The notes beneath the pieces were generated by a model. That model saw only the letters and a list, made by a program, of their open reading frames with translations, did not search any database and had not been told where the DNA came from. A program made the translations under genes and the position numbers. DNA of 64,000 nt from Sneathiella sp. HT1-7 (GTDB lineage Bacteria; Pseudomonadota; Alphaproteobacteria; Sneathiellales; Sneathiellaceae), in assembly GCF_020731145.1 (NCBI RefSeq), contig NZ_JAJFZN010000004.1, positions 186,001 through 250,000 on the forward strand, given 5' to 3'. Positions 17,565 through 26,257 of the stretch are shown here, one piece after another. Position 1 is the first letter of the stretch. Every line of letters starts with the position of its first letter.

Positions 17565-20501
17565 TTAATGTCTATATCTACCGGCACCACTATCAGGAAA
17601 TTTCCCACGCCCCCGGCATGACGGATAATTGATGCAGCCTAAAAATTTTCCGAACTTGCCTCTGCGCTCGACAAGCCAACCGTCCGTACACTCTGGACAT
17701 GCCTGATGCTCAGCCCCGCAGCAGCAGATCATATTCTCTGGATTTTTCGCGTCTTTTATCGGCAGGTCGCTTCCGCACACCTGACAGGGAAGAAGCGTCT
17801 TGCCGCAAAGTTTTCTATGTTCGCATGAAAAATAAATACGATTACCTTTTCCGGTCTTCGCCAGCATGCGTCCACCACAATCTGGGCACTTGTACACTTT
17901 GCTCCCGCTGGACTCATCAAAAGTGAGTATCTGATACTCAGGATCATCGCTCAGTTCACGAACGAACTCAGATGGCTTTTCCCGGTCCGCAAGGATGGCA
18001 ACAGATTTCCGGGCGCGTGTGAGCGCAACATAGAACAGTCTGCGTTCTTCGGCATGATCAAAATTCTCGGATTTTGGCAGAACAAGATCGAGTAGCGGAT
18101 CATCGGTGATTTCTGATGGGAATCCCATCGCGCCAGAAGACGCGCGGAGGATTACAACGTGATCGGCCTCAAGCCCTTTCGATCCATGTGCTGTCTTGAA
18201 TTTCAACGAGAGCTTTGGGAATTTTGCCTTCAGGTCTTTCATATTCTTTGGCCGGAGATAGTTATAGCGCCCCAGAAGCAGTACGCTGCCTCCACTGGCT
18301 GCCATTTCTGAAAGTTGCGCCAGCACCTCTGCAAGGGCAGCGCTAACCCGACTATGATTGTAATAGAACACCATAATCGCCGGAACATTACTGGTCGCGA
18401 TCGTTTTGACTTTCTTTTCTATCTGCGCCGGATTCTTGAGAATGAAGCGGCGGGCAGGGAGCGCAATTCTGTCAACGCTTCTGAATGTGCGACCAAGATC
18501 AACGACACTGTGAATGCCTCTATCATTTCCAAAATCTCCACCGAACTCTGTTCCGAAGTCACGCATCAAATGAATGTCCGATCCGGCAAAGCGGAAGATT
18601 GACTGCCAATCATCTCCAACCGCGAAGATGCGTGCATCCGAATGCTGCGCTTTCAGAGCCTTAAGTAACCGGGCACGACCTTCAGATATATCCTGAAACT
18701 CATCCACGAGCAGATGACGATAAGGGCTCTTGTATCTTCCTGCCTGCACATGCTCCGCGGCGCGATTGATCATATCTTCAAAATCAATCTTGTCGCCCAT
18801 GCGCTGCTGGTAAGCTTCAAAGAGCGGTTCGAAGATCTTCAAGAATGCAAAATGGCGGCGTTTGTTCTCGAGATTGTCGCTTATCGCCTTGCATTGATTG
18901 ATGGACAAGTTGGAACTCTTGTAGTGACGTAGGAAGGTTCCGAGGATTTGCGTGAATTGATCGATCTGCCCCATTTCCGTAAGGGTGCTAAACACCTGAT
19001 CTTCTGGGATCGGTTTTATCTCAACGTATGGGGTAAGCTTCTCTTCCAGAGCTTCCAGCAGGCGCCCTTCAACATTTTCATAACTAAACGTTTCTATCAG
19101 CGTAGTGCCGTTTTCATTGTGCACCTTGCGTTTCCACGCCATGCCTTCAAGATAGCGCTTTCGGTCAATGTACGGCGCTGTCGTCAAATATGTCTTTCCG
19201 CTAGAATCTTTAGCTTTTCGAACACCGAAATGCTCAATGTAAATGCCGCTTTCCGTCAAACGGAAATCAGGCTTGTAAGCGCCCCGCTTATTATCGGGCA
19301 ATTCATGCTCATATACCGGCTCATACTCGTACTCAATTCCATTGAGAAAGAGCCAGTTGCCAATTTCCCATTCCTCATGGCTTTTCACCCTGTCTCCATT
19401 CAGGGTGCGCAATTCATGGGCTTCAATCCATTCGAAGTATTTAGCCTTGCTCTTGAAGTCCCATTCATTTTTATATGGCCAGAAAAACTCGGAGAACCAG
19501 TTGAGGAGTATACTCTTCAAATTAGCTTTCTTTGTGATTTCCGTAAGCAGAATATCTTTCAGCAGGACACGAAACTTCGCGTCATCATCTGCGTGATCTG
19601 CAAGGACGGGTCCTTTTCCTTCAACCTCCCGAATGATCCTGTTGCCAAGGGCGTGAAAGGTCATCGCATCAACTGCGGCCCCAGACCGCTTGGCTATCCG
19701 CTCCGCCATCTCGTTTGCCGCATCCTTCCCGAATGCCATCAACAAGATTTCTTCGGGCCGACGAATGCCGCGTGTGATCAGATACGCAGCCTTCGCAACA
19801 ATGACGCTCGTCTTTCCGGAACCTGCACCCGCTAGAATAAGTGTCGCATCCTCATCAATCACAACTGCTCGTCTTTGTTCGGATGTAAGCGGGTTTGATT
19901 CAATAGTGTCGAAAAACTCCTTCATTTCGACAAGTTCGGACTCTGTGAAATTTTTGATTGCCTCATCTCGTATTCGTTGCGGAGTTTCTGAAAATCTTTT
20001 TACGATTTTGAGAAGCTCTCCCTGTTCAACGGTGAGTGTGCCATCAGGAATGAAAAAGGGAAAGACAGAGACAATATTTTCTGCTCTTTCCAAAAAAGGG
20101 TTTAATACACAGGCTGATGGATATCTTCTGGGGCGATGCAGGCGGATAAGAAGCTCACAAAGCTTCCGAAATTCCTGTTCAGCTTCGGTAAATTGCCTGG
20201 CGATATTCTGGCGGAATGCGTCATTTGCAGCAGTTGCAAAGCTTTCTGCCTCTCGAGACTTAAGCCCTGCAATCCTAATTTCTTCGCCATTTTGCAAACG
20301 CAGAAAAACCGCCGTGAAGCCGAGGAATTTTGAGACTTTTACCGGTCCAGTAAGATTGGCGAAGGGGACATGTTTTCGAGATAGCCCGAAAAGGCCAAGT
20401 CCCGTTTCGGCTAATTCTAACCCTGAGTAGATTTGTCCGAGCGGACGAAGCAAAGCGTCATTAATTAAGCTCCTCCTGACCCGATAAATATTCTTTGTCA
20501 T
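17565..20501 (-). CDS. UvrD/HelD-type SF1 helicase with inserted nuclease domain and C-terminal zinc ribbons
   Basis: A 978-residue protein. An N-terminal domain like that of helicase IV (about 1-200) is followed by Walker A AGAGSGKT (224-231). A nuclease-like insertion (about 385-475) has YEYEPVYE, KPDF (410-413) and IEHFG (422-426) as the PD-(D/E)XK-type acidic residues, then MAWKRKVH and LIETFS. Walker B is VDEFQD (599-604). C-terminal helicase motifs include GSKGLEADHV and FYVALTRA. The last 90 residues carry three CxxC-type zinc ribbons of the topoisomerase kind (KCPDCGG, CQVCG, CPEC). Such proteins act on DNA ends or in defence; the target here is unknown. A repair role is equally possible. 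Confidence 0.88.
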   Translation of the reverse strand: MTKNIYRVRRSLINDALLRPLGQIYSGLELAETGLGLFGLSRKHVPFANLTGPVKVSKFLGFTAVFLRLQNGEEIRIAGLKSREAESFATAANDAFRQNIARQFTEAEQEFRKLCELLIRLHRPRRYPSACVLNPFLERAENIVSVFPFFIPDGTLTVEQGELLKIVKRFSETPQRIRDEAIKNFTESELVEMKEFFDTIESNPLTSEQRRAVVIDEDATLILAGAGSGKTSVIVAKAAYLITRGIRRPEEILLMAFGKDAANEMAERIAKRSGAAVDAMTFHALGNRIIREVEGKGPVLADHADDDAKFRVLLKDILLTEITKKANLKSILLNWFSEFFWPYKNEWDFKSKAKYFEWIEAHELRTLNGDRVKSHEEWEIGNWLFLNGIEYEYEPVYEHELPDNKRGAYKPDFRLTESGIYIEHFGVRKAKDSSGKTYLTTAPYIDRKRYLEGMAWKRKVHNENGTTLIETFSYENVEGRLLEALEEKLTPYVEIKPIPEDQVFSTLTEMGQIDQFTQILGTFLRHYKSSNLSINQCKAISDNLENKRRHFAFLKIFEPLFEAYQQRMGDKIDFEDMINRAAEHVQAGRYKSPYRHLLVDEFQDISEGRARLLKALKAQHSDARIFAVGDDWQSIFRFAGSDIHLMRDFGTEFGGDFGNDRGIHSVVDLGRTFRSVDRIALPARRFILKNPAQIEKKVKTIATSNVPAIMVFYYNHSRVSAALAEVLAQLSEMAASGGSVLLLGRYNYLRPKNMKDLKAKFPKLSLKFKTAHGSKGLEADHVVILRASSGAMGFPSEITDDPLLDLVLPKSENFDHAEERRLFYVALTRARKSVAILADREKPSEFVRELSDDPEYQILTFDESSGSKVYKCPDCGGRMLAKTGKGNRIYFSCEHRKLCGKTLLPCQVCGSDLPIKDAKNPENMICCCGAEHQACPECTDGWLVERRGKFGKFLGCINYPSCRGRGKFPDSGAGRYRH

Positions 20502-20613
20502 GGGCTTCTTGAAAATTGGGAAACTCCAGATTACTCTGGAAATAAGGATAAACCTTCTTACAGCTCAGGCGCAACGATAGGCTTGAATGGAGAAAAGCAA
20601 TATCAATGTAATT

Positions 20614-20629
20614 TTGCAATTAAGTGCAA
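20614..20629 (+). repeat. short copy of the repeat end motif
   Basis: ttgcaattaagtgcaa occurs exactly as at the ends of R4 and R5 (14235-14250 and 17537-17552), without the rest of the repeat. It lies 113 bases upstream of the helicase start. It may be a leftover of another copy or a binding site for an element protein. Confidence 0.5.
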
Positions 20630-20729
20630 ATTACAAATTTACCCGTTCTCAGCGACTTGCAGTTCGCGATCTTTTAGAACAACAACTCACATTGTCTTTA
20701 AATCTTCAAGTACCAGCGTTCTCGCGTTA

Positions 20730-20898
20730 CTATGCGCATAGTTGCAGTAAACCTGTGCGGATGGTTGCTCCAAATCCGTTCGCCGCATCAACATAAGCTG
20801 TTACTTTCCAATGTACTTGCTCGATAACGGCGGCTGTCCCGTAGTTTGATGATCTTCCACCTCGGAGCCTTGGGGAGGGGGGATGAAAAATGAGTGCC
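20730..20898 (-). pseudogene. C-terminal fragment of a protein, unknown family
   Basis: On the minus strand an open stretch without a start codon reads NYGTAAVIEQVHWKVTAYVD and then AANGFGATIRTG before a TAG at 20730. The pattern (charged W-K-V-T, then VDxxNxFGAxIR) looks like the end of a real secreted or lipoprotein domain. The upstream part runs into low-complexity sequence with no frame to extend it. I read it as a remnant. The rest of 20502-21036 has nothing that I recognise. Confidence 0.35.
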
Positions 20899-21036
20899 GT
20901 AAGCCGCCTTTAGCGCCCAGATAGCGGTTTAGGATCATGTTGAGATGAAAGGGGTGAAAATGGGATGTCACGCAGCGTAGCGAGCTTTAATTTGTCCCAT
21001 ATCAGAATATGCTGACCAACAGTGCCGTGAAGCTAG

Positions 21037-21438
21037 TTAGTTATACCAGTCCCCACTGAACCAAGGGTTTTTTCTAGCCGTTCCAACGACTACGCCGTCA
21101 CTGATTAACAGCCTGTATTCCTCATACCCGGTATAGGCACCGTAGCTGTTTTTAGCGTTCACATTAGTGTTGACCATATCACCATAGACAGTCGGATCAC
21201 CGCCGAGGACTGGCGCATTTCTCAGAAACGCCTTGAAAGGTATTCCGAATTGATATTGGGCCGAGAAGGGATCCTTCAGCCGTGTCTGAAAATAGCTCTT
21301 GATGATGGTTTCATAGTTATCCGGATAGATACCATAATCGGCAGAAGCCAGAACGTCCGGATCTATCGGTTTTATGCTGCTGCATCCTCCCAGAGCAGAC
21401 ACAGCAAGGCACGCAAATGCGATCATTAAATGTTTCAT
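21037..21438 (-). CDS. small lipoprotein, unknown function
   Basis: A 133-residue protein from the ATG at 21438, which has a gagggga site 7 bases upstream. A longer frame to 21591 exists but runs through the structured RNA at 21502-21590 and is rejected. The signal peptide ends in a lipobox (SALGGC), so the mature protein should be an outer- or inner-membrane lipoprotein. The mature part has YPDNYETIIKSYFQTRLKDP near its start, a pattern seen in several hypothetical alphaproteobacterial lipoproteins. No function can be given. Confidence 0.7.
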   Translation of the reverse strand: MKHLMIAFACLAVSALGGCSSIKPIDPDVLASADYGIYPDNYETIIKSYFQTRLKDPFSAQYQFGIPFKAFLRNAPVLGGDPTVYGDMVNTNVNAKNSYGAYTGYEEYRLLISDGVVVGTARKNPWFSGDWYN

Positions 21439-21501
21439 GAAAATTCCCCTCGATACCGCCACAAGCAGCGCGCCCGCTGTTGCCTGGTATTCCTGAACCT
21501 T

Positions 21502-21590
21502 GGTAGTCGGGGAGTTAGTAAACCGGCCTAAGTCGGTCCCCATGGTCTTTAGCCGAGGGCCTGTTGTATACACCACAGGCTCCCCGACCA
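21502..21590 (-). ncRNA. structured RNA candidate, phage C4 antisense-like
   Basis: A perfect 9-bp closing stem joins GTCGGGGAG (21506-21514) with CTCCCCGAC (21580-21588). Inside it are a hairpin with CCTGT (21560-21564) and ACAGG (21575-21579) and, on the other side, a CCGG-rich hairpin beside ttagtaaaccggc. The overall shape is a multibranch structure and, with a TTAGTAAACCGG element, it resembles the phage C4 antisense RNA class, which sits upstream of Icd/Ash-type reading frames. It lies directly upstream of the lipoprotein gene on the same strand. The fold is read by eye; family membership is not tested. Confidence 0.4.
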
Positions 21591-21833
21591 TAAGATCAAG
21601 GAAACGGCATCATTTCCGGTTGATGCCAACCACTTAGACTAGGGGTTACTACGCCCCAGAACCATGCGTCTTGGTTCCACCTGTACGATAGAAGGTATGG
21701 GGCTGAAATAAAAGATAATTTATGAACCAGCTAAAGTTTGCTGACTGCATTCTTTAAGTGCGTTCGCTCGTGACCATATAAACAAATTTCGGGATTTTCG
21801 TTAATTTTATTGTCGCATTTTAAAAGGTAATGC

Positions 21834-22262
21834 TTATGTCTTCTTTTCCCAACCCACTACTTGATCGTCATCAAGCGTAATACGGATGCCGTATCTGTTT
21901 CCGCCGAGATGATTATACTTCCAAATTTCTTTCTTCTTTGTTTTAAGTATCTTTCTATCAATAGCATGAGGCGACCCCAAAGAATCACGTAGTTGATCAG
22001 CCGTTTGTTCCTGCCAAAAAGTTTTATTCATTAAGTCTTCGACTAGCTTTTTATCTTTGTATTTATTCATTAGATAAGCGCGCCTGTTTATCTTTTTAGC
22101 GATCATATACCAAACAATTAGAATGATGATTGTCAGAAATATTGCAATCACGCCGAGCCAGCTAATTAGTTCCGAAAGCTTTACCAGCAATGCGATCGGC
22201 ATAACTATCAAAGCTAGAAAAAAGTAACCTTGTATGTCTGATTTTGAAATTCGCTTTGCCAT
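21834..22262 (-). CDS. membrane protein with SmpA/OmlA-like C-terminal domain
   Basis: A 142-residue protein with two adjacent membrane segments (about 11-30 and 34-54), a basic stretch after them (KKINRRAYLMNKYKDKK), and a C-terminal domain of about 60 residues with TADQLRDSLGSP, EIWKYN and VVGWEKK. That pattern is like the BamE/SmpA fold, in which a W-x-Y strand follows a helix. The function is unknown. It lies next to the truncated integrase gene and is part of block B. Confidence 0.6.
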   Translation of the reverse strand: MAKRISKSDIQGYFFLALIVMPIALLVKLSELISWLGVIAIFLTIIILIVWYMIAKKINRRAYLMNKYKDKKLVEDLMNKTFWQEQTADQLRDSLGSPHAIDRKILKTKKKEIWKYNHLGGNRYGIRITLDDDQVVGWEKKT

Positions 22263-22446
22263 TATTTCACCTCAAGAAATGTGCTCAGGGCCCGCAGAAT
22301 TATTCGCAAAATCTATTGCGGAGAATATTAATCCGCCCGGATGTTTTCCACAACCCGTACTATTAAACCATTTCGTGCTCAAATAGTATTTCAAGGAAAA
22401 TGAAACCAAAAACCAAGTTTATTTGTATATGGTAAGTCTGCCCGCC

Positions 22447-23544
22447 CTAATCCCCATCTCCTCTCCAAACGGCATTAAGCTCAAATGTCGAGAATGGATG
22501 GCGGTCATCTTGTGGATTGGCTTTGCAGTGTATTTTGACATTTGCTCCCGGAACAGAAGGGAGATATTCCTCCTCAACACACCAGTTTAAAAAGCCTTTC
22601 AGGGTTTTGAAGTATTTATCTGATGTTTTTGGACTTATCTGATTTCCGTCGATGAGGGCCTCTGCTGCCTGCAGGACATTCATGCCCGCATATTCTTTCT
22701 TTTTCTCGAAGCTGCTGGGGACTCTCATCATCAGGTCGCGAAACTTTTCGACATGGCCCTTGGTGATGGAGCTTATGGATAAATCAGAGCCAACAAGTAA
22801 CTTAAACCAGTTGAGAACTCTTATATTATCCACCGCTGTCTTCTTTACCCATTCATTACTACCAGACTTGAGTTTGATAAATTTATCTGCCAATTCCCCA
22901 ACCGTGATCTCTGATCCGACAAAGTTCGTCTTTTGCTCATAGGTTCCGTAGGCAGGTGCTTTGAAGAAGACATCCTTGGGCTCAATCTGATCGTAATCCC
23001 CTGACAACATGGCGGCATATATTCGGCTTTGTTCAATTTTTGCTCTAAGAATTCCTTCACAAAGATAATCGAAACTGTCGGTTCCCTTTTTTGGAAAAGG
23101 ATATCCGGAGTTTTCCGTCGCACCCTCCGCAATACCAATTGTCCCAAGCTGAAAGTTTCGGCTTGCGAGTTCCGACTTCAAGGATTTCAGGAATTTCTCG
23201 GTCCCAATGAGTTCTTCAGCAACATCAATGCCGGGATTGGGGCCACCAACACCATCTTTGACGATTTCTCGCACTTCCTGCATCGCGGTCGCGAAATAAT
23301 CTTTAATGATATTATCAATCACATTTGCTGGAAGTTCAGACATTAGCCCGCAATAGTCAAAAAAACGTTCGAAAACATTTGAAATTATCCGGCACCGCCT
23401 CCTTGCGATATCCGGTTGATCCGTTCGCAACGATAGCTTGATTTCTGATTTATTCAAATAGGGAATGGCCATGGAAGGGATTGCCCTTCGGAAGTAATAC
23501 TGACGGCCTCGCCGAACCAAATAATCAAGTCGATATTCGCCCAT
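22447..23544 (-). pseudogene. truncated tyrosine integrase
   Basis: 365 residues beginning MGEYRLDYLVRRGRQYYFRR, the usual start of this integrase group, with an arm-binding region and a SAM-like core-binding domain (about 215-330). It stops just after HPFSTFEL, where the catalytic domain should begin. All catalytic residues (R, K, HxxR, H, Y) are absent, and nothing in 22263-22446 continues it. The gene is therefore a broken integrase that has lost its catalytic half. Its start faces the tRNA-like core at 23687, as in intact islands. Confidence 0.8.
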
Positions 23545-23557
23545 AATCGGACCTTCT

Positions 23558-23703
23558 CTGTACCAGTTTTCTGTACCAGAGGCCCGCCAGCCGCGTTTTA
23601 TACGCGATCAGGGTTTTGATCTAAAACCAAAATTGATATAATTACCAATAGGTTAGGGTGAATATAAACCTAAACTGAGGAAAATGTGGCGGAGGGTCGG
23701 GGA
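23558..23703 (+). repeat. integrase-side att arm and tRNA-Ser core R6
   Basis: It starts with two ctgtaccag blocks just upstream of the integrase start, continues through the arm shared with 14000-14112, and ends in the exact core TGGCGGAGGGTCGGGGA (23687-23703). The sequence right of the core (aacgccgccatagcg onwards) is a diverged form of the right arm of R4. This is the junction between blocks B and C. Confidence 0.8.
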
Positions 23704-24245
23704 AACGCCGCCATAGCGTCAACGTATTGATATCACTGGATTTTGACAACAGCTAGGTTAGTCAATGTCTCACTTACGTGTCACACCAGTAAACCATAGG
23801 AGCATGCATTACAACGCTTGTTTCGTCTTTATCACCTGTGCTTATCAGATATACATTAAAAATTTTATAGAGCACTCAACAAAACCTGAGCATCCACACT
23901 GCCAATCACGACCTGGGAATAATACTATTGGGTAAGCCTCCTCCTCTTCCAGTTAGTCTGCATTCGGCCCTTAGCCGACCTTCACCGACCAATTTCGATC
24001 AGCGTGTATATTCCCGAAAGCGGACGTTATTTCAGAAAATCTGAAAATTCAAAATAGACTTCCGTTATTGATAGACATAGCGGACTCCATTTTCAGTGCG
24101 TGAAAAGGGCAGATTTTGACCCAAGGCGGAAGTTTAATGGAAATGTCCGACGATCTCGTCGCTGGCTTTTGTTTTTTTAGAAGTAGAGATTTAAATCTTG
24201 GACAGCCTACACCCCATCTAAGTGTCCATCTAATATTTCAAATTG
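23704..24245. other. intergenic at the start of block C
   Basis: About 540 bases without a supported gene. The first 50 bases are a diverged right arm of the att repeat. Near 24018 the phrase aaagcggacgttatttc begins a stretch that resembles 27278-27310 (aaagcggaagttatttc), so the metal resistance module is flanked by related sequence in the same orientation. The rest shows nothing that I can name. Confidence 0.4.
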
Positions 24246-24650
24246 CTACCCTTGTATATTTACTTCCCTGATTCCAGCAAGAACCCCGCAAGCCTGAATT
24301 TTCCGGTTGTCGTTGCAAGTAGCTCTCAGTGAGACGAGTTGTTTTTCAAGCGTTTGCAGAGAGGATATTTGCAATCGTACCTGAGAGATGTGTTCCTCGA
24401 GTAAGGTGTTGATTTCAGCACAAGGTTGATTAGGAGAATTCTGATAGTTTTGTAGTTTTTGAATCTCTGCCAGTGAGAGGTTCAATGCCCTACAGCTACG
24501 AATGAAAACCAATTGATCATGATGCTCTCTAGTATAATAACGATATCCGTTTTCCTGTCGATGAGGCCGTTGCAGCAAGCCTTTCTGTTCATAAAAACGT
24601 AACGTCTGGGTATCGAGCCCCACGAGCTTTGCCAACTGACCAATGCGCAT
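24246..24650 (-). CDS. cadR: MerR-family Cd/Pb-responsive regulator CadR
   Basis: A 134-residue protein from the ATG at 24650, with AGGAG 7 bases upstream; the TTG just before it is not favoured. The N-terminal MerR helix-turn-helix reads MRIGQLAKLVGLDTQTLRFY. Cys77, Cys112 and Cys121 sit where CadR proteins carry their metal-binding cysteines. It is divergent from the cation transporter gene and should act on the promoter between them. In this family the metal-bound protein untwists the promoter and turns on transporter expression. Lead or cadmium as the inducer is inferred from the family. Confidence 0.88.
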   Translation of the reverse strand: MRIGQLAKLVGLDTQTLRFYEQKGLLQRPHRQENGYRYYTREHHDQLVFIRSCRALNLSLAEIQKLQNYQNSPNQPCAEINTLLEEHISQVRLQISSLQTLEKQLVSLRATCNDNRKIQACGVLAGIREVNIQG

Positions 24651-24685
24651 CAACTTTCTCCTTTTCTGATTTCCATTTTTTACTC

Positions 24686-24716
24686 TTGACCTTATATCGA
24701 CTTTATAGTTTTAAAT
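24686..24716 (+). promoter_or_regulatory. MerR-type promoter of the cation transporter operon
   Basis: The -35 TTGACC is at 24686-24691 and the -10 TTAAAT at 24711-24716, with a 19-base spacer. That overlong spacer is the mark of promoters controlled by MerR-family regulators. The spacer contains an imperfect dyad (acctTATATcga...TTATAgttt) suitable for a CadR dimer. Confidence 0.7.
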
Positions 24717-24748
24717 ATTTTATCATCGTACTCAAGTAGATCATTGTC

Positions 24749-25612
24749 ATGAACAATTCTTCAACATCAGAAACCGATAGATCCTTTTCAGAAGCATCCG
24801 GAAAATGGTTCAGCGTTTTTGCCGTGCCGAAGATGGACTGCCCATCTGAAGAGCGAATAATCCGAATGGCTCTAAGTGGCCTTGAAAACATTAAGATGTT
24901 GTCCTTCGACCTATCAAATCGCCGATTGGAGATCGTACACGATGGCGATATTGAGCCCATAACCCAAAAACTGACAACCTTGGGGCTAGGAGCTTCAATT
25001 CAGGAAACCGTTGCTGCCGATCCGGAAATAATCAATGCTGTCGAGGGCTCAGCGGCCTCTACTACGCAAGAGTCTCGCACTCTCCGTTGGTTGCTTGGCA
25101 TAAATGCAGTGTTGTTTATTGTCGAAATGACCACCGGCCTGATCGCGCAGTCTACCGGCCTGATTGGAGAGTCACTCGATAATTTTGCAGATGCAGCGGT
25201 ATACGGCCTCGCCCTATATGCTGTGGGACATAGTATAAAAATGCAGGTACGGGCGGCACATCTTTCGGGCCTACTCCAGCTAATATTGGCTATAGGTGTT
25301 CTTGCTGAGGTGGTGAGACGTTTTGTATTCGGCAGTGAACCTGAATCGCAAATGATGATGATTATCGCTTTCATCGCATTAATTGCCAATACCACCTGTC
25401 TGCTGATGATCAGTAAACATCGAGAAGGTGGAGCGCATATGAAGGCAAGTTGGATCTTCTCGGCAAATGACGTGTTGGTCAATATCGGTGTCATTACTGC
25501 AGGTGGCTTGGTAGCCTGGACTGGAACTAATTACCCGGATTTGATTATCGGTACCATCGCTGGGATCATCGTGCTTAATGGTGCTAGACGTATTTTAGCT
25601 CTTAAGGGCTAA
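24749..25612 (+). CDS. cation diffusion facilitator-like heavy-metal transporter
   Basis: A 287-residue membrane protein. The N-terminal part (about 20-95) resembles a heavy-metal-associated domain with a reduced motif (MDCPSEE, a single Cys31). It is followed by a six-helix transporter region with SLDNFADAAVYG in the first helices and FSANDVLVNIG near the end, where the Asp residues match metal sites of CDF transporters. It is the usual middle gene of the CadR-transporter-LspA resistance module. It most likely exports Cd, Pb or Zn from the cytosol. Confidence 0.85.
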   Translation: MNNSSTSETDRSFSEASGKWFSVFAVPKMDCPSEERIIRMALSGLENIKMLSFDLSNRRLEIVHDGDIEPITQKLTTLGLGASIQETVAADPEIINAVEGSAASTTQESRTLRWLLGINAVLFIVEMTTGLIAQSTGLIGESLDNFADAAVYGLALYAVGHSIKMQVRAAHLSGLLQLILAIGVLAEVVRRFVFGSEPESQMMMIIAFIALIANTTCLLMISKHREGGAHMKASWIFSANDVLVNIGVITAGGLVAWTGTNYPDLIIGTIAGIIVLNGARRILALKG

Positions 25613-25615
25613 ATA

Positions 25616-26104
25616 ATGTTCATGAATGTCTCAACATATACCTTGTTAGCCATCTCCACATTAATAGCAATCTTGGACCAAGCGACTAAATGGTGGATTA
25701 AACAGACGTTGGTTTATGGCGAATCCGTTTTTGTATTACCTTTCTTTAACTGGGTACATGTATGGAACACTGGTGCCGCATTCGGACTTCTGGCAAATGC
25801 TGGCGGCTGGCAGCGCTATTTGTTTATTGGGTCTGCTTCAGCCATCTCAATTTTGCTTATCTATCTGATTAGTAAAAGCCATCAAAAAGCTGAAGCATTT
25901 GCTTACAGCCTGATCCTTGGTGGGGCTGCAGGTAATCTGTTTGACAGGATTTTCAGAGGCTACGTTATCGACTCTTTTGATTTCTATTGGCGCTCTTGGC
26001 ATTGGCCTGCCTTCAACGTGGCTGACATTGCCATTGTTCTTGGCGTTCTACTGATCATTTCTAAAAGCCTGATAAGTAAAAATAAAAATTCTGATATCAA
26101 CTGA
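25616..26104 (+). CDS. lspA: signal peptidase II, island copy
   Basis: A 162-residue protein with four membrane segments. The catalytic Asp pair lies in GYVIDSFDF and NVADI, and the AGNLFDR motif is present. It cleaves prolipoproteins at the lipobox Cys. It starts four bases after the transporter stop, so it is cotranscribed. An lspA copy in this position is a known part of Cd/Pb resistance modules, and the chromosome should hold another housekeeping copy outside this window. Confidence 0.93.
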   Translation: MFMNVSTYTLLAISTLIAILDQATKWWIKQTLVYGESVFVLPFFNWVHVWNTGAAFGLLANAGGWQRYLFIGSASAISILLIYLISKSHQKAEAFAYSLILGGAAGNLFDRIFRGYVIDSFDFYWRSWHWPAFNVADIAIVLGVLLIISKSLISKNKNSDIN

Positions 26105-26257
26105 TAAGATTGGTAGTGGTATATATCTAAATGAGTATGCAGAAGCTTTACATATGTTAGCATATTAAGTCCTCGGACCGATCGTTTGCCGTGCGTGGCA
26201 AGAGCTTGAACTACTTCAGATAACCACGGGGCGCGTTAAGAAATAAGGAGAACTGTT

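Larger units (their letters stand above)
14113..23686. mobile_element. block B: integrative element at tRNA-Ser, integrase inactivated
   Basis: Both ends carry the same 17-base tRNA-Ser 3' end (14113 and 23687), 9.6 kb apart and in direct orientation. A truncated tyrosine integrase begins 143 bases inside the right end, reading away from it, as in many tRNA-targeted islands. The cargo is a radical SAM/membrane pair, a helicase-nuclease, a lipoprotein, an OmlA-like membrane protein and a C4-like RNA. With its own integrase broken, it could move only with help from another enzyme, such as the intact one in block C. Confidence 0.65.

Noticed and set aside
18948-19835. Open frame of 295 codons opposite the helicase
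   Set aside because: Antisense shadow; the helicase motifs on the other strand are intact.
20587-20796. Open frame of 69 codons upstream of the helicase gene
   Set aside because: It runs through a copy of the repeat end motif and opposite a better protein-like fragment on the other strand.
21439-21591. N-terminal extension of the lipoprotein gene upstream of 21438
   Set aside because: The extension runs through the structured RNA, while the ATG at 21438 has a good ribosome binding site and starts a signal peptide with a lipobox.
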